Part shown: positions 20,166 through 28,392 of the stretch, piece after piece | Position numbering within the stretch: position 1 is the stretch's first letter | Layout of the letters: each line of letters starts with the position of its first letter | Source of the DNA: Nonomuraea corallina | GTDB lineage: Bacteria; Actinomycetota; Actinomycetes; Streptosporangiales; Streptosporangiaceae | Assembly (NCBI RefSeq): GCF_027620315.1 | Contig: NZ_JAPNNL010000035.1 | Location: 1 to 47,496, forward strand | Direction of reading: 5' to 3' | DNA: 47,496 bases | Position numbers and translations under genes: made by a program | Notes under the pieces: generated by a model | What the model was told of the DNA's origin: nothing | Seen by the model: only the letters and a program-made list of their open reading frames with translations | Database searches by the model: none

Positions 20166-20834
20166 GTGACCGACAGGTCCTGGTCCGGCGGTGTGACGGC
20201 TCATGAGAAGGCCGGCACGGACGACGGAGTCGGCGACTTCCTCCCCTCGAACGAGAGGCGGCTGACGGTCCTGTCCGGGCCGTCGGGCGTCGGCAAGTCC
20301 ACGGTCGTCGCCGAGCTCCGGCGGGCACACCCCGAGGTGTGGCTGTCGGTCTCGGTGACCACCAGGCGGCCCCGGCCCGGCGAGGTGAACGGGGTCCACT
20401 ACTACTTCGTCGACGGCGAGGAGTTCGACCGGCTCGTGGAGCGGGGCGAGCTGCTGGAGTGGGCGGAGTTCGCGGGCAACCGCTACGGCACGCCGCGCCA
20501 GGCCGTGCTCGACAAGCTGGCGGTCGGCGTGCCGACCCTGCTGGAGATCGACCTCGAAGGCGCCAGGCAGGTGCGGCGCAGCATGCCGGAGGCGCTGCTC
20601 GTCTTCCTGGCCCCGCCCACCTGGGCGGAGCTGGAGAAGCGGTTGCGCGGCCGGGGCACCGAACCCGAGGACGTGATCACCCGCCGGCTGGAGGCCGGAC
20701 GGATCGAGATGGCGGCCGAGAAGGAGTTCGACCTCACCCTGGTGAACACGGATGTCAAACACGTGTGCCACCGGCTGATAGCCTTGATGACTGACCCTCA
20801 GGGGGTCACCGCAACCACCAACCGAGAGGTCTGA
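20166..20834 (+). CDS. gmk: Guanylate kinase
   Basis: Encodes up to 222 residues; the P-loop [13 protein letters not shown] lies at about 36-48, and [20 protein letters not shown] and [10 protein letters not shown] are the GMP-binding parts. It phosphorylates GMP to GDP. The first GTG (20166) has GGAA too close to be a good ribosome site; a GTG at 20193 would shorten the poorly conserved N-terminus by nine residues, so the start is not fixed. It is grouped with mihF and rpoZ. Confidence 0.95.
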   Translation: MTDRSWSGGVTAHEKAGTDDGVGDFLPSNERRLTVLSGPSGVGKSTVVAELRRAHPEVWLSVSVTTRRPRPGEVNGVHYYFVDGEEFDRLVERGELLEWAEFAGNRYGTPRQAVLDKLAVGVPTLLEIDLEGARQVRRSMPEALLVFLAPPTWAELEKRLRGRGTEPEDVITRRLEAGRIEMAAEKEFDLTLVNTDVKHVCHRLIALMTDPQGVTATTNREV

Positions 20835-20839
20835 CAATC

Positions 20840-21109
20840 GTGGCAGGAATTGCCCCGGTCGCTGAGGGCATCACCAACCCGCCGATCGACGCGCTGCTCG
20901 ACATCGTCGACAGCAAGTACTCCCTGGTGATCATGGGCGCCAAGCGGGCCCGTCAGATCAACGCCTACTACTCGCAGCTCGGCGAGGGCCTGCTCGAATA
21001 CGTCGGGCCGCTGGTCGAGACCCACGCGCAGGAGAAGCCGCTGTCCATCGCGCTGCGCGAGGTCTCCGAGGGCCTGCTCAGCTCCGAGCCCATCGAAGGC
21101 GCGGCCTGA
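20840..21109 (+). CDS. rpoZ: DNA-directed RNA polymerase omega subunit
   Basis: Encodes 89 residues from a GTG five bases after the gmk stop. [18 protein letters not shown] and [10 protein letters not shown] are the conserved omega segments that wrap the beta-prime C-terminus and help assembly. The gene pair gmk-rpoZ is conserved widely, here followed after seven bases by coaBC. Confidence 0.96.
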   Translation: MAGIAPVAEGITNPPIDALLDIVDSKYSLVIMGAKRARQINAYYSQLGEGLLEYVGPLVETHAQEKPLSIALREVSEGLLSSEPIEGAA

Positions 21110-21116
21110 CCGTTCG

Positions 21117-22313
21117 ATGAAGGTCGTCCTGGGCGTCAGCGGCGGCATCGCCGCCTACAAGGCGTGCGAGCTGCTGCGCCTGTTCACCGAGTCCGGCCAC
21201 GAGGTGCGGGTCGTTCCCACCCGTGACGCGCTGCGCTTCGTCGGCGAGCCCACCTGGGCCGCGCTGTCGGGCAACCCGGTGACCACCGACGTGTGGGAGT
21301 CGGTCCACGAGGTGCCCCACGTGCGCATCGGTCAGGCGGCCGACCTCGTCGTGGTCGCCCCGGCCACCGCCGACGTGCTGGCCAAGGCGGCTCACGGGCT
21401 GGCCGGAGACCTGCTCACCAACACTTTGCTGACCGCGCGCTGCCCGGTGGTGTTCGCGCCCGCGATGCACACCGAGATGTGGCAGCACCCGGCCACCCGC
21501 GCCAACGTCGCCACCCTGCGCGAGCGCGGTTCCGTCGTGATCGACCCCGCCGTGGGCCGGCTCACCGGCGCCGACACCGGCCCCGGCCGCCTGCCCGACC
21601 CGGCCGAGATCTTCCAGGTGTGCCTGCGCGTGCTGCGCGGCCGCCCGCGCGACCTGGCCGGCCGCCGCGTCGTCGTGTCCGCGGGCGGCACCCGCGAGGC
21701 CATCGACCCGGTCCGTTACATCGGCAACCGCTCCTCCGGCCTGCAGGGTTACGCGCTCGCGCGCACCGCGGCCGCCCGGGGCGCCGAGGTGACGCTGGTG
21801 GCCGCCAACGTGGCGCTGCCCGACCCGGCGGGCGCCGCGGTCGTGCGGGTCGAGTCCGCCGCGGAGCTCCGGGAGGCGATGCTCGCCGCGGAGGGCGGCG
21901 CGGACGTGGTGGTGATGGCCGCCGCGGTCGCCGACTTCCGGCCCGCCGAGCGCCACGAAGCCAAGATCAAGAAGACGGACGGCGAGCCCGCGGCCATCCA
22001 CCTGGCCAAGAACCCCGACATCCTGGCCGAGCTCGGCGTCCGCCGCAAGGAGCGGGGCGACGGTTCGCCCGGGGTGCTCGTCGGGTTCGCCGCGGAGACC
22101 CACGACGTGCTGGCCAACGGCCAGGCCAAGCTCGCCCGCAAGGGGTGCGACCTGCTCGTCGTCAACCAGGTGGGCGCGAATCTCGCCTTCGGCACCTCCG
22201 ACAACGCGGCCACCATCCTGGTCGCCGGCGGTGATCCGATCGAGGTCCCGCGCGGTCCCAAGGACGACGTCGCCGACGCGGTCTGGGACGCCGTCGCTCC
22301 CCGCCTACTCTGA
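21117..22313 (+). CDS. coaBC: Bifunctional phosphopantothenoylcysteine decarboxylase / phosphopantothenate-cysteine ligase
   Basis: Encodes 398 residues. The CoaC half (1-175) has GVSGGIAAYK, the catalytic-His region EVPHVRIGQAADLVVVAPAT and PAMHTEMW, where a His replaces the more usual Asn. The CoaB half (185-398) has SAGGTREAIDPVRYIGNRSS and the AAVADFRP...KIKK lysine motif. Together they convert 4'-phosphopantothenate and cysteine to 4'-phosphopantetheine in CoA synthesis. It is the last gene of the mihF-gmk-rpoZ-coaBC group. Confidence 0.96.
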   Translation: MKVVLGVSGGIAAYKACELLRLFTESGHEVRVVPTRDALRFVGEPTWAALSGNPVTTDVWESVHEVPHVRIGQAADLVVVAPATADVLAKAAHGLAGDLLTNTLLTARCPVVFAPAMHTEMWQHPATRANVATLRERGSVVIDPAVGRLTGADTGPGRLPDPAEIFQVCLRVLRGRPRDLAGRRVVVSAGGTREAIDPVRYIGNRSSGLQGYALARTAAARGAEVTLVAANVALPDPAGAAVVRVESAAELREAMLAAEGGADVVVMAAAVADFRPAERHEAKIKKTDGEPAAIHLAKNPDILAELGVRRKERGDGSPGVLVGFAAETHDVLANGQAKLARKGCDLLVVNQVGANLAFGTSDNAATILVAGGDPIEVPRGPKDDVADAVWDAVAPRLL

Positions 22314-22331
22314 GGGGTTCATCCGGTTTTT

Positions 22332-22401
22332 CGCCATTTGGCGCTTTTCGTATCCCCTGTCCCTGTGGGAGATGCTCGTTCGCCTTTTCGGGGCGTACGA
22401 G
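22332..22401. terminator. Weak hairpins after coaBC
   Basis: CGCC-ATTT-GGCG (22332-22343) is followed by CTTTT. A second stem pairs CTCGT, a T-T mismatch and CGCC (22375-22384) with GGCG, T and ACGAG (22392-22401). Both are short; together they could end the coaBC transcript. The AT-rich TAGATT at 22412-22417 then offers a -10 for the next gene. Confidence 0.35.
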
Positions 22402-22482
22402 AAGAAAAGACTAGATTGATTACCGGACGACCTGTTGCAGCTTTCCGGAATGCCTGCTGATACTGGGGCGAAGGGGGGCGGC

Positions 22483-22851
22483 ATGCCGGTGAATTCTGCT
22501 GTCAGAGACCGCTGCAGGACGGTTCTGGGACACAAAGGTGCGATCCGCTATGTGTTTCCCGCATTGTCCGTCGGGCCGGGCGGCTCGGCCAACTTCCTGA
22601 TCGTGGTGACCGACCTGGCCGTGGCGGTGCTGTCCACCCGGATGTTCCGCGGCGACCGTCCGGTCTCGGTGTACGCGATGTACCCGCGCGACACGCGGCT
22701 CGGACCGATCACGCTGGCTCCCGGCCCGGTCATCGAACTGGGGGACCTGACCTTCGAGTTCGACGACGAGTACGCCGCCGTGGTCGCCGCCGCCGACGCC
22801 GAGGTGTTCGCGCCCGAGACGCTCCCGCCGGATCCGCTGCCCCACCTGTGA
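22483..22851 (+). CDS. Uncharacterised small protein, possibly PH-like fold
   Basis: Encodes 122 residues from the ATG at 22483 (GAAGGGGGGCGGC before it); a TTG at 22435 would add 16. The alternation of short strands (IRYVFPALSVGP, NFLIVVTDLAVAVLS, GDLTFEFDDEYAAVVAAADA) with a final helix recalls bacterial PH-like domain proteins, but there is no diagnostic motif and no membrane segment. It lies between coaBC and metK with its own likely promoter. No function is assigned. Confidence 0.75.
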   Translation: MPVNSAVRDRCRTVLGHKGAIRYVFPALSVGPGGSANFLIVVTDLAVAVLSTRMFRGDRPVSVYAMYPRDTRLGPITLAPGPVIELGDLTFEFDDEYAAVVAAADAEVFAPETLPPDPLPHL

Positions 22852-22982
22852 GCCGCCGCTCCGGCGCGGTGACCGCCGGATCGGCCGTTCCGCGCGAACG
22901 ACGCCCGGTGGGCGATTCCGGGAGCGACACGACGACGCGTACGGATCGTGGACGGGTTTCGCGGCGGGGCGCCGGGTAGGGC

Positions 22983-23063
22983 TAGACTTCGGCGAGGCTC
23001 TGGCGTGCCAACTCGCCGGGAGCCCTACATCCGTCAGCAGCCGCTGCATGAGGAGCCACTGAG
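22983..23063 (+). promoter_or_regulatory. metK promoter -10 and structured leader
   Basis: TAGACT at 22983-22988 is a good -10 with no clear -35. Downstream, GGCGAG (22991-22996) can pair with CTCGCC (23012-23017). GCTC (22997-23000), in the loop, can pair with GAGC (23020-23023) beyond the stem, and TGGC-GT-GCCA (23001-23010) forms a small inner hairpin. Crossing pairs of this kind make a pseudoknot. It does not match the SAM riboswitch classes I know. If transcription starts after 22994 the first strand would be lost, leaving only the GCTC/GAGC hairpin. Confidence 0.4.
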
Positions 23064-24251
23064 TTGTCACGTCGCCTGTTCACCTCCGAGTCGGTCACCG
23101 AGGGCCATCCGGACAAGATCGCCGACCAGATCAGTGACGCGATCCTGGACGCCATGCTCAAGGACGACCCCAAGAGCCGGGTCGCCGTCGAGACGATGAT
23201 CACCACCGGCCAGGTCCACGTCGCGGGCGAGGTGACGACCGAGACCTACGTCGACATCCCGGGCGTCATCCGGGAGAAGATCCTGGAGATCGGTTACGAC
23301 GCCTCCTACAAGGGCTTCGACGGCGCCTCCTGCGGCGTGTCGGTGTCCATCGGGGCGCAGTCGCCCGACATCGCCCAGGGCGTCGACGACGCCTACGAGC
23401 ACCGCGTCGAGGGCGACGTCGACGAGCTCGACCGCCAGGGCGCGGGCGACCAGGGCCTGATGTTCGGCTACGCCTGCCGGGAGACCCCCGAGCTGATGCC
23501 GCTGCCCATCACGCTCGCCCACCGTCTGGCCCAGCGGCTGTCCGAGGTCCGCAAGTCCGGCGTCGTGCCCTACCTCCGCCCCGACGGCAAGACCCAGGTC
23601 ACGATCGAGTACGACGGCGACCGGCCCGTCCGGCTCGACACCGTGGTGGTCTCCACGCAGCACGCCGCCGAGATCGACCTCAAGGAGATGCTGACCCCCG
23701 ACATCAAGGAGCACGTCGTCGACGTCGTGCTCAAGGGGGTCGAGATCGACACCGACGGCTACCGCCTGCTGGTCAACCCCACCGGCCGCTTCGAGATCGG
23801 CGGCCCGATGGGCGACGCCGGCCTCACCGGCCGTAAGATCATCATCGACACCTACGGCGGCATGGCCCGCCACGGCGGCGGCGCGTTCTCCGGCAAGGAC
23901 CCGTCCAAGGTCGACCGCTCGGCCGCCTACGCCATGCGCTGGGTCGCCAAGAACGTCGTGGCCGCCGGGCTCGCCGACCGCTGCGAGGTCCAGGTCGCGT
24001 ACGCGATCGGCAAGGCCCAGCCGGTCGGCCTGTTCGTCGAGTGCTTCGGCACCGAGAAGCTGCCGGTGGAGAAGATCCAGGCGGCCGTGCTCAACGAGTT
24101 CGACCTGCGTCCGGCGGCGATCATCCGCGATCTCGACCTGCTGCGGCCGATCTACTCCGAGACCGCCGCCTACGGTCACTTCGGCCGCGAGGGCTTCTCC
24201 TGGGAGTCCACCGACCGCGCCGAGTCCCTCCGCACGGCCGCGGGCCTCTGA
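23064..24251 (+). CDS. metK: S-adenosylmethionine synthase
   Basis: Encodes 395 residues from a TTG that follows AGGAG (23051-23055) at good spacing. The motifs are [32 protein letters not shown] and the phosphate-binding [18 protein letters not shown]. It makes SAM from methionine and ATP as a cytoplasmic tetramer. The position between coaBC and priA is conserved in actinomycetes. Its leader can form a pseudoknot-like fold and a perfect terminator hairpin follows. Confidence 0.97.
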   Translation: MSRRLFTSESVTEGHPDKIADQISDAILDAMLKDDPKSRVAVETMITTGQVHVAGEVTTETYVDIPGVIREKILEIGYDASYKGFDGASCGVSVSIGAQSPDIAQGVDDAYEHRVEGDVDELDRQGAGDQGLMFGYACRETPELMPLPITLAHRLAQRLSEVRKSGVVPYLRPDGKTQVTIEYDGDRPVRLDTVVVSTQHAAEIDLKEMLTPDIKEHVVDVVLKGVEIDTDGYRLLVNPTGRFEIGGPMGDAGLTGRKIIIDTYGGMARHGGGAFSGKDPSKVDRSAAYAMRWVAKNVVAAGLADRCEVQVAYAIGKAQPVGLFVECFGTEKLPVEKIQAAVLNEFDLRPAAIIRDLDLLRPIYSETAAYGHFGREGFSWESTDRAESLRTAAGL

Positions 24252-24262
24252 CCCTGGGGCGT

Positions 24263-24291
24263 CCCCGCGAAGAGCGGTGCACTTCGCGGGG
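24263..24291. terminator. metK terminator hairpin
   Basis: CCCCGCGAAG (24263-24272) pairs perfectly with CTTCGCGGGG (24282-24291) around a 9-base loop, 11 bases after the metK stop. There is no T-run, as often in actinobacteria. A second perfect 9-base stem follows at 24337-24362. Confidence 0.75.
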
Positions 24292-24583
24292 CCGTTCCGC
24301 ATACGTCGCGTCCCGGAGGGCCGTGGCCGCTCCCGCGGCCCCGCCGTCTGCCCGGCGGGGCCGGGGCCTGCTTTCGGTACGGGTGGGCGTCATGAGGGCG
24401 CGCTTCCGAGCAGTCCGGTCGCCTCTCGGCGGCGAGCAGCGTGTTTCCCGAGCGTGTTTCCCGGCGGTCCGGCTCTCGGTGGCGGGGCGGGCGGCGGCTG
24501 CTGTGATCGGCGGGCGCTGTGTGACCTGGGGCCGGCTTGTCGGTGGGGGCGTCGCCGGCCGGTGCGTCTGGTAGACGTAGTGC
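24292..24583. other. Intergenic region between metK and priA
   Basis: With the terminator this gap is 332 bases and shows no gene. It has a perfect stem, GGCCCCGCC (24337-24345) with GGCGGGGCC (24354-24362), probably a second terminator. It also has a tandem duplication of GCGTGTTTCCCG (24439-24450 and 24452-24463). TAGACG at 24572-24577 lies six bases before the priA start and may be a -10 for a leaderless transcript. Confidence 0.45.
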
Positions 24584-26800
24584 GTGACCGACTCCGACGA
24601 CGCGCTCCTGCCGCTCGACGCCGTGCGGCCCGCCGCGTCGTCGAAGGACACCACGGGAGCCGTCGTCCCCGCCCCCGAGCTGCCCGTCGCGCGGGTGGCC
24701 GTGGACAACCCGCTGCCTCACCTCGACCGGCCGTTCGACTACCTGGTGCCCGCGACGCTGCACGGGACGGCCCGGCCGGGAGTGCGGGTGCGGGTGCGGT
24801 TCGCCGGCAAGCTGGTGGACGGGTTCCTGTTGGAACGGGCCGGACAGAGCGACCACACGGGCAAGCTGACCCCGCTGGAGCGCGTCGTCTCGCCCGAGCA
24901 GGTGCTGACGCCCGAGATCGCGGGGCTGGCCAGGGCGGTGGCCGACCGCTACGCGGGGACGCTGGCCGACGTCCTGCGCCTGGCCGTCCCGCCCCGGCAC
25001 GCGAGGACCGAGGCGGCCCGCCCGCCCTCGGAGTCTGACGGACGGGGACAGGACGACGTCGCCGACGCGGGGACGTGGGCGGACTATCCGATGGGACCGT
25101 CGTTCATCGACGCGCTGCGCCACGGCAGGACGCCGCGCGCGGTGTGGACCGCGCTGCCCGGCGCGGGCGGATGGGCGACAGGGCTCGCCGAGGCCGTACG
25201 GGCGACGCTGGAAGGCGGCAGGGGCGCGCTGGCGGTGGTGCCCGACGGCAAGGACGTGGCGCTGCTCGACGCGGAGCTGAGCAGGCTCCTCGGGCCCGGA
25301 CGGCACGTGGCGCTCACCTCGGACCTGGGCCCGGCCGAACGCTACCGCCGATGGCTGGGCGTGCTGCGCGGGCAGGTGCGCGCGGTGGTGGGCACCAGGG
25401 CGGCGATGTTCGCGCCCGTCCACGGGCTCGGGCTGGTGGCCATCTGGGACGACGGCGACGACCTGCACGCCGAGCGGCTGGCCCCGTACCCGCACGCCCG
25501 CGAGGTCCTCGGCCTGCGCGCGCACCGCACCGGCGCGGCCATGCTGATCGGCGGGTACGCGCGCACGGCCGAGGCGACGCAGCTCGTCGCCACCCGCTGG
25601 GCGCGCCCGATCGTGGCCGCGCGGCAGGAGATCAGGCGCAGGGCGCCGCGCGTGCGGGCCGCCGGCGAGGACGCCGAGCTCGCCAGGGACCAGGCGGCGC
25701 GGGCGGCCAGACTGCCGAGCGTGGCGTGGCGGGTGCTGCGCCAGGGGCTGGCGGACGGGCCTGTCCTGGTGCAGGTGCCCAGGCGGGGGTACCTGCCCGC
25801 GCTGGCGTGCGCGCAGTGCCGCGCTCCCGCCAGGTGCGCCCATCCGCCGACCCGGACGAGCGTCCAGGAGTGGGTGCGCGGCGACGGGCCGCCCGGTGAG
25901 GGACTGCTCCCGTACGAGGAACCCGGTGAGGAGGCGCACGTTGGCGCGGCCCCGGAGGGGCGGCCCGGGCCGGGTGGCGCGGGCCGGGAGGGCGGCGCGG
26001 GGGAGGCGGAGCGGAGCCCGGCCTCCGAGGAGTCCTGTCACGGGCCCCTGGCCCTGCGCACCGGGCACGCGGCGCCCTACTGCCGCTGGTGCGGCCGGGT
26101 GGACGCCGCCTGGAAGTGTCCTGGCTGCGGCGGTCACCGGCTGCGCGCCGTGGTCGTCGGGGCCAGGCGCACCGCCGAGGAGCTGGGCCGGGCGTTCCCG
26201 TCCGTGCCGGTGCGGACGTCCGGGCGTGACGGCGTGCTGGCCCGGCTGCCCGCCGGCCCCGCGCTGGTCGTGGCGACGCCGGGGGCCGAACCCGTCGCGG
26301 AGGGCGGGTACGCGGCCGCCGTGCTGCTCGACGGGTGGGCGCTGCTGGGCCGGGCCGACCTGCGGGCGGGGGAGGAGGCGGTGCGCCGGTGGCTGAACGC
26401 CGCCGCGCTGCTCCGTCCCGGCGCCGGGCTCGTGGTGCTGGCCGACGCCGCGCTGCCCGCCGTGCAGGCGCTGGTGCGCTGGGACCCGGTCACGCACGCC
26501 GAGCGCGAGCTGGCCGACCGGGCCGAGCTGGGGTTCCCGCCCGCGGTGCGGATGGCCACGCTCACCGGCGCCGCCGCGGCCGTGCGGCAGATGCTGGAGG
26601 AGTCCCGCCTGCCCCATGGCGCCCAGGTCCTCGGTCCGGTGCCGGTGGACGACGCGGGCCAGGAACGCGCCATGGTACGGGTCCCGCGCACCGGCGGGGC
26701 GGCCCTGGCCACCGCGCTCAAAGGGGCCAGTGGGGTGCGCGCGGCCAGAAAGGCACCAGAGGTGGTGAAGGTGTGTGTGGACCCCCTCGACCTGATTTAG
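24584..26800 (+). CDS. priA: Primosomal protein N' (actinobacterial PriA, ATPase-degenerate)
   Basis: Encodes 738 residues. The N-terminal DNA-binding domain (about 35-140) is clear from ARVAVDNPLPHLDRPFDYLV. In the helicase region the P-loop, normally GSGKT, reads LPGAGGWATG near 190 and the DEEH box is IWDDGDD, so ATP hydrolysis is unlikely, as noted for other actinobacterial PriA. Zinc cysteines CAQC (409-412) and CRWCGR...CPGCGG (about 503-517) frame an insertion of about 60 Gly/Glu/Arg-rich residues. It should recognise stalled forks without unwinding them. Start GTG 24584; no Shine-Dalgarno, probably leaderless. Confidence 0.9.
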   Translation: MTDSDDALLPLDAVRPAASSKDTTGAVVPAPELPVARVAVDNPLPHLDRPFDYLVPATLHGTARPGVRVRVRFAGKLVDGFLLERAGQSDHTGKLTPLERVVSPEQVLTPEIAGLARAVADRYAGTLADVLRLAVPPRHARTEAARPPSESDGRGQDDVADAGTWADYPMGPSFIDALRHGRTPRAVWTALPGAGGWATGLAEAVRATLEGGRGALAVVPDGKDVALLDAELSRLLGPGRHVALTSDLGPAERYRRWLGVLRGQVRAVVGTRAAMFAPVHGLGLVAIWDDGDDLHAERLAPYPHAREVLGLRAHRTGAAMLIGGYARTAEATQLVATRWARPIVAARQEIRRRAPRVRAAGEDAELARDQAARAARLPSVAWRVLRQGLADGPVLVQVPRRGYLPALACAQCRAPARCAHPPTRTSVQEWVRGDGPPGEGLLPYEEPGEEAHVGAAPEGRPGPGGAGREGGAGEAERSPASEESCHGPLALRTGHAAPYCRWCGRVDAAWKCPGCGGHRLRAVVVGARRTAEELGRAFPSVPVRTSGRDGVLARLPAGPALVVATPGAEPVAEGGYAAAVLLDGWALLGRADLRAGEEAVRRWLNAAALLRPGAGLVVLADAALPAVQALVRWDPVTHAERELADRAELGFPPAVRMATLTGAAAAVRQMLEESRLPHGAQVLGPVPVDDAGQERAMVRVPRTGGAALATALKGASGVRAARKAPEVVKVCVDPLDLI

Positions 26801-26837
26801 GCCGTTTCCCCGATTCGCTCATCCGTAAGTGAGCCGT

Positions 26838-26843
26838 TAGCGT
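26838..26843 (+). promoter_or_regulatory. -10 box for a probably leaderless transcript
   Basis: TAGCGT is separated from the GTG start at 26850 by six bases, so transcription should begin at or next to the start codon. No Shine-Dalgarno is present and no clear -35 is seen. Confidence 0.45.
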
Positions 26844-26849
26844 GCCTGT

Positions 26850-28355
26850 GTGTCGATCGAATGGGTGAACTCGGCCGTCGACGACCTGCGCGCCTGGGGG
26901 CGTGCCCGGGACGTCGAGGTGGACGCGGACGAGGTCCGCTTGCTCTGCGACTACGCCAGCGACTACCTGAACGTCAACAAGCTCGCCGACTTCACGCCCG
27001 AGACCTTCGACGAGCTGCTGCTGTCCATTTATCCGCGCAAGGTCATCGCGCCGCCGGAGAGCGCCGGGGAGACCGTCGCCGCGGCCCGCACCTTCGTCCG
27101 CTACCTGCAGGAGTCGGGCGAGGTCGAGGGCGGGGCCGCCACCGCCATGCGCGAGCGGCTCGACGACATCGAGACCCTCATGCCCGACGCCCTGGCCGAC
27201 CCGGCCAACTTCGGCATGGCCAAGAGCCTGTTCGGCTCCATCGGGCCCGAGGCGCTGGAGCAGTCGGTCGCCATCCCGTCCGGCGAGGTGCCCGACCTGG
27301 GGGAGGCGCCCTGCGACTGCCCCGGCTGCGCGCCGCGGCCCGCCGTCCGGCTGGCGGCGCCGGAGGCGCTGGAGGCCGAGCTGCGCGACATCCCGCTCCT
27401 GGCCGAGCTCGACCGGGGCGCGGTGGCGTACCTGGAAGGGCTGAGCGTCCCCGCCGACCCGCTGGGCCGGTGGTCGACGGTCGTGGCCCACCTGGTCGAG
27501 GGCGACACCGGCGGCGGGGTCACCGGCTCGGCGGGGGTGGACGAGGAGCTGTACGACCTGTTCGACATGCTCTACCGGGTGCAGGCGCCGGTGCCCGCCG
27601 AGGTGATCGGCGAATACCTGGAGGAGCTCGTCGACGACGAGGTGGACGTGCCCGCGGTGCTCGCCCGCCTGACCTGGTGCGGTCTCGTGCGCGTCACGGG
27701 CGACGGCGCGCGGGCGGCGGCGGGGCTCACCCCCGCGGCCGTGTGGGCGCTGCGCGAGCACTACCTCGCGCTCGGCCTCGACGCGCCGCAGGCGCCCGAC
27801 CTGGCCGAGGCCGACGCGCGCGGGCTCATCGAAGGGCTGCTCGACGGCGTGCCGACCGAGCTGGCCGAGTCCGACATCGAGCGGTGGCTGGCCGCCAGGA
27901 GCCCCGGCGAGGCCGCCGCACAGCTGTTCGCCGCCGCCTCGGGGGCGCCCGCCGTGGCCCGCGGGATCGCCGTCACCATCGTCGACCGGCTCGGCGCGGA
28001 GGCCGAGGACGCGGTACGCGCCGGCCTCGACGAGGCGGAGCTGCGGCCGCACGCCATCCACTGGCTCACCGCCCGCGGCCTGCCCACTCCGCAGCTCACC
28101 CACGACGAGCTGCTGTGGGTCAGCGTCGACATGCTGGCGCTCGCGATGCCCGCCGCCCAGGAGGCGCCGGAGATCTTCGGCGAGAACATGGCCGCCTCCG
28201 GCCCGCCCGCCCACCTGATCGAGGAGATGTGGCGGGTCGACCACCCCGACGTGGCCGAGGTCCTGGAGCTGCTCGGGCGCTCGCTGCCCGACACCACCAC
28301 GGCCAAGGCCGCGCGCAAGGCCGCGTTCAAGGCACGCTCGCGGCGCATCAGATGA
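26850..28355 (+). CDS. Uncharacterised protein, paralogue 1 of a tandem pair
   Basis: Encodes 501 residues, soluble and acidic. The N-terminal 135 residues are helical, a cysteine cluster CDCPGC lies near 155, and the C-terminal half (about 275-501) is related segment by segment to the next gene: LTPAAVWALREHYLALG, a helical region with AERWL-like repeats, HAIHWLTARGL, HPDVAEVLELLGRSLPD and the basic tail KAARKAAFKARSRR. The region before LTPAAVWAL looks like a winged-helix fold (LARLTWCGLVRVTGDGARAA). It begins with GTG, has no ribosome site and seems leaderless. I do not recognise a named family and assign no function. Confidence 0.85.
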   Translation: MSIEWVNSAVDDLRAWGRARDVEVDADEVRLLCDYASDYLNVNKLADFTPETFDELLLSIYPRKVIAPPESAGETVAAARTFVRYLQESGEVEGGAATAMRERLDDIETLMPDALADPANFGMAKSLFGSIGPEALEQSVAIPSGEVPDLGEAPCDCPGCAPRPAVRLAAPEALEAELRDIPLLAELDRGAVAYLEGLSVPADPLGRWSTVVAHLVEGDTGGGVTGSAGVDEELYDLFDMLYRVQAPVPAEVIGEYLEELVDDEVDVPAVLARLTWCGLVRVTGDGARAAAGLTPAAVWALREHYLALGLDAPQAPDLAEADARGLIEGLLDGVPTELAESDIERWLAARSPGEAAAQLFAAASGAPAVARGIAVTIVDRLGAEAEDAVRAGLDEAELRPHAIHWLTARGLPTPQLTHDELLWVSVDMLALAMPAAQEAPEIFGENMAASGPPAHLIEEMWRVDHPDVAEVLELLGRSLPDTTTAKAARKAAFKARSRRIR

Positions 28356-28380
28356 GTACGCTTGTGTGACGGGCGTGCAG

Positions 28381-28386
28381 TAAGTT
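28381..28386 (+). promoter_or_regulatory. -10 box for a probably leaderless transcript
   Basis: TAAGTT lies six bases before the GTG start at 28393, within the 37-base gap after paralogue 1. No Shine-Dalgarno is seen. Each paralogue therefore appears to have its own promoter. Confidence 0.5.
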
Positions 28387-28392
28387 TCGTGG

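Noticed and set aside
22852-23063. Known SAM riboswitch class before metK
   Set aside because: The conserved core sequences of SAM-I, SAM-II or SAM-IV are not present; only an unclassified possible pseudoknot is seen.
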